Origin: Marsupella aquatica
Lineage: Eukaryota > Marchantiophyta
Reading direction: 5' to 3'
Assembly (NCBI GenBank): GCA_973895155.1
Contig: OZ316895.1
Location: 2,480,001-2,544,000, forward strand
DNA length: 64,000 nt
Below are positions 1-10,938 of the stretch, one piece after another (position 1 is the stretch's first letter; each line of letters starts with the position of its first letter). The position numbers and the translations under genes were made by a program. Under the pieces are notes generated by a model, which made no database searches, was not told the DNA's origin, and worked only from the letters and a program-made list of their open reading frames with translations.

Positions 1-3000
1 ATTATCAGCTTGGGAGTAGCTGAATAGTTGCGGATGCGCTCTGCCGGAATTACTGATTGTCCCTTGGTGAGCTTGCGGTCCACTGAGACAGTATTGACCA
101 CAGCTGGGGGCGAGCAAACAGTCCATGGACCTATGACAGGATTGGCAGCTGGACAGATTGTTGAGCAGGAAGAGACTGCTCAATCTACTGCTAAATAGCA
201 ATCATCGGCTATCTCTTCTACCCTACAAAGAGATATTAGGGATTTGGTGGAGAGTTGGGAACCACAGCTTGGCCCTAAGTTAACAGAGGAGGAGAGACGT
301 CGCATGCATCGATTCCTGAAGAGTTATTGGAATTGTTTTGCATTCAGCATGAAGGATTTGGGGACATTGAAGGGCCCTGGTATTCAGATTGAATTGGCTA
401 GTGATGCGCCAATCTTTCGTAGACCATACCGTTATAGTGACATGGAGAGAGCTCTGATTCAAAGCAGAACTCAAGATTTGTTGGAGGCTGGATTAGTGGA
501 GATTTCATATGGGGAGTATGCATCTGCCACAGTGATGCCAGCCAAGAAGGATGTGCATGGCAATTACACAGATAGGCGCATGTGTGGTGATTACAGACCT
601 ATTAATCGCCAGACAAAATCTGATCGATATGCCATGCCCACACCTGAGGAGATCTTTGATGCTGTGGGGCATGCAAAGGTTTTCAGTTCATTGGATCTGA
701 GGGCAGGATACCATCAGCTTCCAATTAGGCATGCTGACAGGTCCAAGACAGCATTCTGGGGGATTGATTCTTATGGCAAAGATCGTTTGTATCAATGGTT
801 ATTCTTACCATTTGGGTTGAAGAATGCACCAGCTGAGTTCCAGAGAGTCATGGATCGAATCCTTGCAGGTTTGGATTTTGTCAGATGTTATATTGATGAT
901 ATTTTGGTCTATTCTTCTACTGTGGAAGAACATCAGCAGCACTTGCAGACTGTGTTGGAGAGATTGAGAGCACATGGGTTGAAGCTCCATCATAGCAAGT
1001 GTAAGTTCTTCCAAGACCAGATTGAGTATTTGGGCCACACCATATACCCAGGGGGATTGGGTGTACAGCAGACTAAAGTGGAGGCCATTACACAGATTCC
1101 TTGTCCTACTGATGTGAGTAGAGTTCGTGCATTCTTGGGATTGGCGAGCTACTACAGGAGGTATGTTAAAGGATTTAGCCAGCTTGCTAAACCTTTGACC
1201 ATACTCACTAAGTTGGATCAGGAATGGATTTGGGGTGATGACCAGGAGCATGCCTTTCAGGAGTTGAAGCAAAGGTTGGCATCATCCCCTATTTTGAGAA
1301 GACCCATTTCAGGCAGACCATTTCAGCTACACACTGATTAGAGTGGAGTAGGACTTGGAGCAGTGCTGACTCAGAAGGATGATGAGGGGAATGAGTTTGT
1401 TGTGGCTTATGCCAGTAGATCAAACAATTCAGCAGAGGCTAAGTATAGCTCTTATGAGGGAGAGTGTTTGGCAACAGTGTGGGCTGTTGCACACTTTCGT
1501 TGCTACTTGTTTGGTAACCCCTTCACCTTGATCACTGATCATCAGCCTCTTAAGTGGTTAATGGAGTCTGACAAGCTTACAGGGAAGCTTGCACGATGGG
1601 CATTGTTGTTACAGGAGTATGATTTCCAGGTGGTGCATAGGCCTGGAAAAGTGAACTTGGATGCAGATGGATTAAGCCGCAATCCATGTACCAGTCAACA
1701 GGATGAGACTGGAGCCAGATGGCATGATGAGTCAGATAGGGAGATGGTGCCAGGATGGCATGCATCTGCCTTTCTTTGTTGGGTGCCAGCATACAGTGGA
1801 TCTGTGGACTCTACCTCATTGGATGGAGTGGATGATGAGTCTTCAGATGTGGATGTTGGTGAAGTAACTTCTGGACAGTAAGATATTCACAATGATGTGA
1901 GAGTGTTGGAATATCTACGCAATAGTTCTATTGTTGGCAGTGTTGATGCCAAGGAACGTGACAGGGTTCTACAGAGAGCCAAGAGGTTTCGATGGGAGGG
2001 AAACCATCTTTTGAGAGTACTGCATGATGGTAGGATGTTGGTGGTACCAAAACCATCACAACGAGTACATTTGGTGCGACATGCGCACGAGGAGTTGGGT
2101 CACTTTGGTGTGAAGCGCACTTACAGCTTGCTGCAGACGCAGTATTGGTGGCGTGGTATGCACACTCATGTCCAGCAGTTGATAGCTAAGTGTGTGGTAT
2201 GTGACAGAGTGAGAGCATCATTTAATGCTCCCACTCCCTAGTTGCACCCATTACCGATCATGGGTTTGGGATATCGTTGGAGTTTGGATTTTGCTGGTCC
2301 ATTACCTCTTACCCAACGTCATAATCGGTATGTTTTGGTCATGGTGGAGCACTTCTCCAAGTGGATTGAGCTAGTGGCGTTGCCAGATAAAGCCAGTGGA
2401 GGAGTTGCTGCTACATTTTTGGATCGTGTACTCAGTCATTTTGGAGCACCAGCTGAGGTGTTGACTGATCAGGGAACTGAGTTCCGTGGAGAGTTTGAGA
2501 GTTTGTGTGAACAAGCTCTGATTGATCATCGCACTACCTCTCGTGATCATCCTAAGGCAGATGGATTAGCTGAGAGAGTTGTGCAAACTGTGAAGAGAGG
2601 ATTGCGTAAGTATGGCTTGCAGGTTGGTCATCTGGGAGATTGGGATCTCCAGCTACCTTGGTTAGCTATGGGCTACCGTTTCAGTTGGCAAGCATCACTT
2701 GCATCCTTCTCACCCTACTTTTTGCTCTATGGTAGAGAGCCAGATTTGCCAGCAGCTATTCGTCGTCATGCTGCACCAGTTGTGAACTTGGATGATCCTG
2801 ATGTTTGGGTCAAGGTGTGTTCAGAGAGAGCACGGGTATTTCAGAGAGTGATGCCCATGGCTTTTGACAACCTTGCCATTGCCCAACATCGTGATACTTT
2901 GAGGTATGTCACTATTCGTGGAGGAGGTTACCGTGCAAGCATTCGACGATTTCATCCTGGTGATTATGTTTATTTGCAGCAGACAACACCCACGACACTT

Positions 3001-3324
3001 GATGTGACCGCAGGCCGGACAATCTTACGTGTGCGTGAAGTGTTGCCTTCTGGTGTCCTGATGTTGGAGGGACGCGATGGTATGGTTTGGAAGGATCATG
3101 TGCGCAACTGTGCACCATGTCACCTTCCCAACATTGATGGTACAGTAGATCCAAGCTTGGCACATGTTCGTGCTGGCTTGAAATGTATGTTGTGTGGATC
3201 TGCTCAGGGAGCAGCTACTATGTTGATTTGTGATAAGTGTTCTAGAGGATGGCACATGTCATGTTTGACACCACCATTGCAGGTGATTCCTAGTGGATCA
3301 TGGTTGTGTCCTCAGTGTCGGTGA
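1..3324 (+). pseudogene. Gypsy pol polyprotein (RT-RNase H-integrase-PHD), broken by in-frame stops
   Basis: All pieces are in frame 1. Stops interrupt it at 25-27 (TAG), 196-198 (TAG), 1339-1341 (TAG), 1879-1881 (TAA) and 2239-2241 (TAG); no frameshift is seen from 244 to the end. The RT has the LPFGLKNAPAEFQ block and the catalytic YIDD at 889-900. The RNase H region (about 1340-1680) has TDHQPLKWL and ends at DADGLSRN. The integrase has an HHCC zinc finger (His pair in HAHEELGHFG, Cys pair CVVC, about 2080-2210) and a DDE core: D in SLDFAG, D in LTDQGTEF, E in AERVVQ. The C-terminal domain runs to about 3170, then comes the PHD finger. The stop at 1339 sits where RNase H normally has TDWS, which fits TGG to TAG. 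Decay looks recent because the frame is otherwise intact. Confidence 0.93.
3184..3318 (+). other. PHD-type zinc finger at the C-terminus of the gypsy integrase
   Basis: The last 45 residues of the pol frame carry a complete C4-H-C3 pattern: CMLC, then CDKC four residues before H, HMSC, and a final CPQC after the conserved W of SGSWLCPQC. PHD fingers of this kind commonly read the histone H3 tail. Many plant gypsy integrases carry a chromodomain at this position and none is seen here. The finger is in frame with the integrase and ends two codons before the stop, so it is part of the element's own protein rather than a neighbouring gene. Inferred role: targeting integration to chromatin with a given H3 state. 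Confidence 0.9.
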
Positions 3325-3499
3325 AGCCGACTAGTTATCATTTGTGTTCTCTTGGCAGATATGGATTGCAGGTAGGTGATCGATGGGGCTCACTTGCACC
3401 CGGCCTCCTGATCTTCACACCTAAAAAGGTGTATATCAACCTTGTAGAACTCATGGCTAGCTAGAGTTAGGGGACCTTACTCCCAGCTAGGGGGGCGAT

Positions 3500-3635
3500 T
3501 GTGGGTTTTGGACATGTGTGGACATGAGTTCCACTTGTATTCCATTCTCTTGTATTTGTGATGTGGTAGTGTGACTATGTCTGGATGTATGTGACAAGCG
3601 ATGTATGTTGTGTAGCGATATGTATGCGCACGACA
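3500..3635 (+). repeat. 136-bp direct repeat, copy 1 (LTR or LTR-terminal repeat)
   Basis: It begins TGTGGGTTTTGG directly after the purine tract and ends GCGCACGACA, so it has the TG...CA ends of an LTR. A second copy at 3969-4104 differs at two positions by eye. Either the element has very short LTRs present twice here, or a roughly 605-bp LTR (3500-4104) carries a terminal direct duplication. Confidence 0.85.
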
Positions 3636-3968
3636 GCTGTCACACCATTCTGAGTAGTGTAGTAGTATATCGTGCTATTAGAGTATGTACGTTTGGTATG
3701 AGTGCTATTGGAGCCGATAAGGTTCTGTCAGGTTTGTGTGAGAGGGTACTTCTCACTTGTGAGGCATTGAAAGGTCATCTTTCAATGTTGAGCCTTGGAG
3801 AGAGAGGAGCTTGAGTGTGGCTATGGTGGCTGTGAGCTCCGCTTGTGTAACGTGGATTCCTTGAGTAGTGCAAGGTGCGTTGGCTTGACATACGTGTGTG
3901 ATCGGATCGGTGCGGGATCGATGGGGTATTGTTGACCGAGATCGTTGTGCCGATTGTATGGAGATTAT

Positions 3969-4104
3969 TGTGGGTTTTGGACATGTGTGGACATGAGTTC
4001 CACTTGTATTCCATTCTTTTGTATTTGTGATGTGGCAGTGTGACTATGTCTGGATGTATGTGACAAGCGATGTATGTTGTGTAGCGATATGTATGCGCAC
4101 GACA
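3969..4104 (+). repeat. 136-bp direct repeat, copy 2
   Basis: Nearly identical to 3500-3635, with the same TG...CA ends. It is separated from copy 1 by 333 bp with no recognisable coding content. The sequence right of 4104 is AT-rich and unlike the element, so 4104 is the likely right edge of the retrotransposon. Confidence 0.85.
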
Positions 4105-4625
4105 TCAAGCCATATATGAGAACAATATCTTGCAAATCCCTTCCTTTCCTTTTTCTTTGATTTTAATGGTTTTTAAACATAGTAACTTAAAATATATAAT
4201 GAGTATTCCACTTTATTAATCTGGCTTGTCTTTGCAAATTTTCTTTCTTTCTACTATGGAAAATATTAATCTTTCAATTTTCTAAATTCTTGGGAAACTC
4301 TCTTGGTTCCTTCACCTCCCCACCTGGCCAAGATTTAAAGCCTTGTTGTCATCTTCTAGTTACAGTGGTCCATGGCCACACTCTCTGCCATCCATGCAAC
4401 CTCCTCCTTACAGTTCCCTTCCATGTGACCTCCCTCATCTATCTTGTCTATTTTGCATAGCTATTATACAATTGAATTGCAAACTGAACTACTTAAAACT
4501 CAATCCAAAACTAGTGATACCCTCAACACTAAATGTCTGTCATTGCAAAATTCATAAAATCTACTCTTTCAAAGGCAAATCAGGAATAATGCATGAACAA
4601 ATCCAAAATAGTACTATCTTCCTCC

Positions 4626-6252
4626 GAACACAACGCCTGGGCATTGTGTTCAAAAATGACATTTTGGGGTCCTAAAAGCAAAAAGTGGTTTTTCTTCAAA
4701 CACATCAACATTAAAAGTAACCATATTCTTGTAACTGCCCAAACAAAATTTCCAGAACAAAAGAAGCTAAGGACCCTCCTCTCTCCTCCCTTAGCATCAC
4801 GTGGTTTGATAATGGCCTTCAGGTTGGGATCAGTGAAGTGTCATCTGAGTGACACTCCGAATGCAATGAGGAGCTTTTGAGAACAAGACCATTGTCTCTA
4901 AACTTTCCCCATCCAAGAGATACGGAAAATTGAATGAGCTCCGCAAAATTGCTTCTTTGTCTTATAGATGTTGTTTGGTTGTATAGTAGGATATGTTGAA
5001 GCCAACAATTTTTGTCATCCGTACCAAGCAAATAGATGGACTTGTGATCGATACGGGATTGCTCTTGTAAGTGCACAGGAAGATTGTCACAACAAATGAA
5101 GGAGGGCTTCCTTTGTAAGGGCGCAGGGCAATATAGTCGCACACCCAAGAGACTTGTCCTGCTAGAAACAGACAAAGGGTTAGAAGCATCAATGAGGGGT
5201 TGTAATGAAGGATTTCCTGAAGACAGGATGTGCATTTGAAACATTGGCAGCCTCATCGTTCAGCTTGTTGTGTCTCATTTTGTGACAAACGGTTGGAGAT
5301 GGAGACGTCGTAAGAAATTGGGGCTACATGTCATGGAGCTGCCTGATTCTTTCTCATGCCCGTCACTTCTCATCAACACAATTTGCTATGTAATTTGCTT
5401 ATCTTGTTCAGATCGAAGATGGAAGCTTTTCTGAGATGAAGACATGGGATGTTTTTCAATTTGGATGGTTGTACTCACATAAGCTAGGCCTGCACGAGTT
5501 ATAGTGCGTAGACTCGGTCTCAGTCTGCAATTATAATGCTCCTTCATTGTGGACCAATGAATAAGAAATGCTATCGAGCATACAATTTTTAGTTGTGGAA
5601 GTTTTGCAGAATTAGTTTGGAGACTTCGATAGAATTCTTTGGCCACCAAGGTAATTACAGGAGTCCAAAAGAGCATTAACTTTATGAGTCGGACAGCTGC
5701 AATCGCACCAGGCCCGGGTGCAGTTGTCTAGAGGATCGCTTGTTGTTTCCTACTGGGCTGTTTCCTACTGGGCTGTTTCCTACTTGCCTCTTATTGCAAT
5801 GCATCTTCTATGTACAGCAATTTGAGACTTATTTCCCCTTTTCAAAAAGCTCTGGACTGAAAACTTTACTCGTGTGTGTGTTGAGTGGACGTGATGGTCC
5901 GCTTTGGAACGAGCTAGGGGGTCCACAAACTAATTTTGGCAATAGGACATAGATCCTCTTGGCTCTCTTGGCTCTCTTCCCTTGTGTAATTTCAGTGTGT
6001 TGAATTACCTACACATTCCCAAACACTTTCTTTAAGATATCAGTTCTGTATATGACTTTTATTCGTGCTTACACCATAAATTAATTTCCTAACCTTATAC
6101 ATGACACCTAAACTCAAACACATTGTCATTTTTGAACACAGCGTCACAAGTCCAAAACCATGTGACAAAATTTGAACACAACGCCTAGGGCGCTATATTT
6201 GAATATAGCACCCCCCGGACCACTATTCGAATATAGCGCCTGGGCCTTGTGT
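4626..6252. repeat. Inverted-repeat / fold-back sequence
   Basis: A 17-bp motif, TGTGTTCAAAAATGACA, occurs on the plus strand at 4645-4661 and exactly inverted at 6124-6140. Outside it, 4626-4651 is itself a hairpin (GAACACAA ... TTGTGTTC). On the right, 6175-6252 is a larger imperfect palindrome with arms reading AACACAACGCC...GCGCTATATT. No transposase is visible between the ends. Best guess is one or two non-autonomous fold-back or MITE-type insertions; exact borders and a target duplication were not found. Confidence 0.5.
5744..5788 (+). repeat. Three 15-bp tandem units
   Basis: The unit TGTTTCCTACTGGGC is repeated three times head to tail; the last copy has two changes. It lies inside the stretch bounded by the inverted motifs and is probably a simple minisatellite. 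Confidence 0.8.
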
Positions 6253-7699
6253 TAGGGGGAAGACAGGAGGGACACAGAATTTTTATACAATCCCTACCGA
6301 AAATCAAGCACAATTTGCAATCCTCACCTAGAGGACTATGGGCTCTTTATTTAGAACAACAAAGCATCAAGGAGCTAGAAGAACACTATGTTATGAGCAG
6401 GACATTTCTCTTTTTCTGGCTGGACACTAAGTTAAGAATTTCTTGGTAGGGACTGAAGTAAAAATTGAGGATCTCCTTATGGAGAGATGTCCAAAATGAA
6501 AGCCCTCTGGCCTTTCTCTATGGCATCTCAACGGTAGAGGCTAAATAGGCTCACTGCAATTTAGTGGTGGGCCCTGAAGATCAAATTTAATTCACCCACC
6601 CACGAGAGCATGGAAACACTATTCAGGACTACAGTAGTGGTGTCTTATTTCGGCATATTTTGGTCACCAAATTTGGTCCATTTGCTGATACAGTACACCA
6701 AAGTTTCCCCTCGACTTTAAAGGTAACTTTGGTGTCCATCGTCTTGAACAAATGAACAATGGTTCTCTCCATTTGTGCTGGCTGGTAACCAAATTTGCCC
6801 TTCAAAAGCTACGGGTACACATAGTTACCATCAAACTTAGTTTTTCCTTGAAATCTTGGAGTAGACTGGCATAGGTAGAGGAGTGGAAAAGGGGGGAGGT
6901 CTTGGAAGCTTCCCCCTATATATGGCCAGTGCTGGTTTAATGACAACAATAGAAACCCAAAAGTCATGATTATTAGCTATATTCAATTATGAATTTATGT
7001 AGTTCAATGACAGTTTGGTTGAGATTCTAGTCTGAACTTTTTTTCCCAGAAAGTTCAGAAAACACCCCTTTTGTCGGTTAGTTGTCTTCATTTTCTCGTC
7101 ACAAGATTAGAAACTACTAAGTAATAACCCTTTGCCCAGACCATCATTGTCCTATCTTAGAAGGGCGGGACCCAACGAGTTTCCCTGGAAACCCTCCTCT
7201 AGAATCTAATTGCCTAATCTAATCTAATTAAGATGCCGAAACTCCCCATCTGGACGGCTTCACCAAAGACAAAAGAACCAGGTGGGTTAGGGAAAGACAT
7301 CCAGTGCACTACGTTCCAAATTACGTAACACTCCAGCTAAGAGTGTCGCGCTCCAAACCCCCTGGTGTGGGCCACTTGAGTAGCCCGCACGGTCATATCC
7401 AGATATCCACTCACATACAGCTGTGAAACCCGAGGGCGGTTTCGTGGGGCCCGCAATTTCAGTCCATCCGTGCGAGAGAGGTTTAGAAAAACTACCATCC
7501 GAGCCTTTCGCAGCTTTGACCGTGCCGGCCTAGTAGGCAAACGCTTCGTGCTCAGTCTTCCTGTCCGCGACTCGGTCGTTTCTACACGGGTAATAAAACA
7601 AGTTACGATCAACGACAGCCGTCCACGATTACGATGGACTGTCCCGATCAGATCGGTGTCTGCATTAACCCGTCACGGAAATACGTAAGGTATTGCCGC
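6253..7699. other. AT-rich intergenic stretch
   Basis: Only short spurious ORFs are present. No domain, RNA gene or clear repeat was recognised. Base composition becomes GC-richer from about 7150 onward, towards the next gene. Confidence 0.5.
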
Positions 7700-9474
7700 T
7701 CCTCTCTTTCCGCCCCACTACACTAGGGGTGCCCGCGGGCAAAAAACAAAGCGAGGCTGGTCAGCCGTCCGAGACATCGTGGCCGTCCAGTTTTGGATCG
7801 GACGGGTGGTAGTCAGGGACCCGGTTTATCAGAGAATTGATTCTGACCGGTGTGGCAGGGAGGAACAGAGTAGAAAGGGGCCCATCCGTTCGATGCTCGG
7901 AATTCGCAAGAGTTCGCTCCGCTTCGTTGTCGTCGATGCTCGTCGTCAATGTTGGACAATCGCCGCCGTTCGCGCAGGAAGTCGTCAAAAGTCGAGCTCG
8001 TGGGGGGCGGGGAAGCGAAGGTGACAAGTCCGCCGCAGTTCCGGGCCATTTTTCGCGGTCTTGGGCTTGGGGTGCTGCTGCTCATGAGGAGGTTCTTTAC
8101 TCTATAACTTCCGTCTCTCCATGCTTGTCGGATGCGTGATGCGTGGTTGCTATTCAAGCTTATTACGGTACTCGTGAATGAATGAAGCGTTCGCCGAGGC
8201 AGTGAGTGCAATCGAGTTTTCCGTTCGTGAGCTGTCCGTGACGCTCGAATCGTCGGTTGATTCGGTTGTGGTGCGCACGGAGTGTGGATTGATTGTGAGT
8301 AGTTTGCCGTGTGGGATTTGATTGCTGGCCTAGTCGAAGGTTTAGGGTTGATGCGTTTATTGCGTTTCATCTTGAGGTGAGAATGGTGTGCGTGGTCTTG
8401 CCGTGTGCTGTCTAGGAAATGGATTTGGGACGCCCTGTTTTATATGGTGTTAGGTTCCGCATCTGGTTTTCGATGATTTTAGTTTTCCCGCCATTGTGAC
8501 ATTCTTAAAATAGTTTTCCGACGATTTGGTGCCGATCGTCATCTTGTTGAAGGGGAGTGTTTAACTAGTGCCTTGATCGAGCACCGCTGTCGCGTATCGT
8601 TTGCGTAAAGTGTGCAAGTAGGAAAGTGGTGTTCACAAAGTCAGCAGTTGGCCGTCGTTTGAGTCATCTTCTGTCTGTCGTTGGCGTTGGCGTTGGCTTT
8701 TGACCTCGGCGAGGAGGAAGAAATCCAGCGCTATAATATTACGATAATATTACGAGTAGCTCGTAAGAACGTTTTTGGTTTTGGTCACGAGGTTTTGTTC
8801 CCTTCTTCGTTAAAATCTTTATCATGAACTCAATTTGCCACATCAGCTGAACCTCGGAATCAATGTCTAATCAGCTGTCAGATATTCTTGTTGAACTGTG
8901 AGCAGGTGCTGCAGAGGACGTCGGTGACTTCGGTGGGCCTTTGTGGTGGAGGAGAAGAAACTGGCTATTAGGAAGTCTCCGTGGGGGCTTTGTAGACAAG
9001 GGCACGGAACCTGAGAGTCATCTCGGCACCAGTGTTTTAAGGGGGTAAAGGCACTCTGCTAGGGAATGCTGGTAAAGAAATGCCGTGGCGAAATCCCTCA
9101 ACCGAGTACGCATGTAGTAGGTGGATGTCACGGGCCAGTTCACGCACGAGGTAGGGAAACTCGGCGTCGATTCACCCTGTACCGTTGCTGTGTTTGGACT
9201 CGTTTGAGTCGACTATAATCGAAGTTGGTTTACGAGTTCGAAGCTGACGGTCAGCTTGTTCCGCTGGGAAGCACATTCATAAAAATACTTAGCATCTGTT
9301 TGTGACTCCAACCCTCTCGGATTGCCCACGGAAGCTGTGAGCAGGGACGAGTCGTTTCATCATGACCAGGTGCTTCGTCCGGGGGAGTGAGCACGATTGA
9401 CAGGAATGAGTGCTCAGCAGGATGCCAACCCTCAGTTAGCTTGCTGGTGGAGTTTATTCAGCTCGCCTTAGCTC
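7700..9474 (+). other. Probable promoter and 5' leader of the 7-TM gene
   Basis: This CpG-richer region lies directly upstream of the 7-TM reading frame. No open frame in it resembles a known protein. A good donor (TTGAG/GTGAGA at about 8374) and possible acceptors near 8905-8917 suggest that the leader may be spliced. This is inference; a transcript alignment would be needed to place the start site. Confidence 0.4.
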
Positions 9475-9669
9475 ATGGTCGATCAGAGGGTTTATGCGTA
9501 TCCAGGTTACATAACCCGTCTTAGGAGCGAAAGCGAAGTACTGTGTTGGATCCGTGGGTTTAAGACTTGGTGGGGGAGGATTATTGTTTTGGGAATCTTC
9601 GTTCAGCGTGACGTGTGGTCTTCGCAAAGGAGAAACTCATGCTGGAGAAGAGCATGCGTGACAATTTAA
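9475..9669 (+). CDS. Upstream ORF of 64 codons in the 7-TM leader
   Basis: It starts at a true ATG (9475) and stops at 9667-9669, nine bases before the ATG of the 7-TM frame. The predicted peptide has no recognisable domain. If it is present in the mature transcript, an uORF this long and this close would be expected to reduce initiation at the main start. It may instead lie in a leader intron or be chance. Confidence 0.3.
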   Translation: MVDQRVYAYPGYITRLRSESEVLCWIRGFKTWWGRIIVLGIFVQRDVWSSQRRNSCWRRACVTI

Positions 9670-9678
9670 GTTCGGGTA

Positions 9679-10938
9679 ATGCCCCTAACCAGCTCTGCCG
9701 TGGATGCTTTTGGAGTCACGACCCTGGTGCTCGTCATTTTGTTGTGCTTCGTGGGAGTATTCTGTGTGGCCTACGTCCTCCACTTTCGATCAAAGATACA
9801 TAAAGAGCAACTCCTTGCGTTGCGTGATTTCAATTCGCTATGGGTGGTACGGATTATTATGATAATTTTTGCGACGCTATGGGGACTCGTGGAGCTTCTT
9901 CGACTTCCTTTGATGAGGAGACATGGATGGGTGCTGCACGACATGAGTTTCCAGTGGCAGGCAAATATGTGCAGGACGTACATTCTTTTGTCGATGGGTC
10001 TCCTGGAGCCCTGCTATTTTCTCTCAGCTCTCTTTTTGGTGCAGGGCTCGCTTCGAAATGCTCCATTCACTCCGAGAGGACGTTGGAATGGGAGGGTGAT
10101 CGGTTTGATATTGCTCTGCTGCTTGCCTGTGTTTCTTGCTCAGCTCTTTTTTGTAGTCATCACTCCCAGTTTCGAATTTCGACAAGGGTATAAAGTGGAC
10201 AACGAAGGTTACGATGGAACTCTGCCGTATTATTTTACTAGAGCATTCGAGGAATTGGAAGAGCCCAAGGACCGCGTAGCAGTTTGCACATACCCCCTCT
10301 TCAGCACCCTGTCCCTGGGCCTTTTTGGTTTCTTTTATAATATTTATTTCCTGTATTTGGGTTGGAGGCTTTTCTCCATGGTCATCAACAGAAGACTGCA
10401 ACTGAGGGTTTATGGCCTTGTTATGGCGGTGGTATTACTTCTGCCTGTACATGTCATGTTTCTCGGACTGTCGGTCTTGTCCAACCCTAGTGAGCCCGTT
10501 TTTGAGGCTATGGGATTCCTGGGATTCCTTACTGTGCTCGTCTGCACCACTGTAGGAGAGGGTATTTTGGTTGTAAGACCCATCGCTGATGCATTAGCAG
10601 TGCGGTGGGTTTTTGAAAGCGACGAGCGGAAGAAGAGGGGCACGCAAGGTGAGATACCGATAGAGCCGATTCTAGTCTCACTATCCTCTCTATCAGTTTT
10701 TGGAACGGAGATGGATGAAGCAGCTATAGGTGCTAGGCAGAGTCTCCTGGGAAAGATTACTGTTACATCTAATGATCACCGTTCAGATGCCGACTTGATG
10801 GAGGTTGCCCTCATGCCAGTGGGAAATTCGAGGATCTCTTCAGCAGATACAAATGGCATACTTAACTCTCCTCCTGATTCGCCTGCATTACCCGGAAAGC
10901 CCTTTACCTTTCAACACAACCTTCATGCTCTAGTGTAG
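9679..10938 (+). CDS. Plant 7-transmembrane protein, candidate-GPCR (CAND1-like) family
   Basis: Intronless frame of 419 aa, from ATG at 9679 to TAG at 10936-10938. Seven hydrophobic segments are visible at about residues 12-35, 50-72, 95-118, 135-158, 202-228, 241-265 and 275-300. A roughly 110-residue hydrophilic Ser/Pro-rich tail follows, predicted to be cytoplasmic. There is no cleavable signal peptide. The start MPLTSSAVDAFGVTTLV and the loop RRHGWVLHD resemble, from memory, the plant-specific family that includes Arabidopsis At1g57680, sometimes listed as a GPCR candidate; ligand and function are not established. The family name is less certain than the 7-TM architecture. The frame is intact and gives no sign of decay. 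Confidence 0.85.
   Translation: MPLTSSAVDAFGVTTLVLVILLCFVGVFCVAYVLHFRSKIHKEQLLALRDFNSLWVVRIIMIIFATLWGLVELLRLPLMRRHGWVLHDMSFQWQANMCRTYILLSMGLLEPCYFLSALFLVQGSLRNAPFTPRGRWNGRVIGLILLCCLPVFLAQLFFVVITPSFEFRQGYKVDNEGYDGTLPYYFTRAFEELEEPKDRVAVCTYPLFSTLSLGLFGFFYNIYFLYLGWRLFSMVINRRLQLRVYGLVMAVVLLLPVHVMFLGLSVLSNPSEPVFEAMGFLGFLTVLVCTTVGEGILVVRPIADALAVRWVFESDERKKRGTQGEIPIEPILVSLSSLSVFGTEMDEAAIGARQSLLGKITVTSNDHRSDADLMEVALMPVGNSRISSADTNGILNSPPDSPALPGKPFTFQHNLHALV

Larger units (their letters stand above)
1..4104 (+). mobile_element. Ty3/gypsy LTR retrotransposon, 3' portion (integrase with PHD finger)
   Basis: The window opens inside this element. Reading frame 1 runs from the window edge through reverse transcriptase, RNase H, integrase and a C-terminal PHD finger to a stop at 3322-3324. 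A short untranslated stretch follows, then a G-rich purine tract near 3489-3498 (polypurine-tract-like), then a sequence starting TGTGGG at 3500. The domain order RT-RNase H-integrase places it in Ty3/gypsy rather than Ty1/copia. The 5' LTR, gag and protease lie outside the window. Several in-frame stops show that this copy is not functional. The 3' LTR boundary is unclear because two near-identical 136-bp repeats follow the polypurine tract. Confidence 0.93.

Noticed and set aside
805-1272. 155-codon minus-strand frame over the gypsy RT
   Set aside because: It is the antisense shadow of the RT domain, which has clear catalytic motifs on the plus strand.
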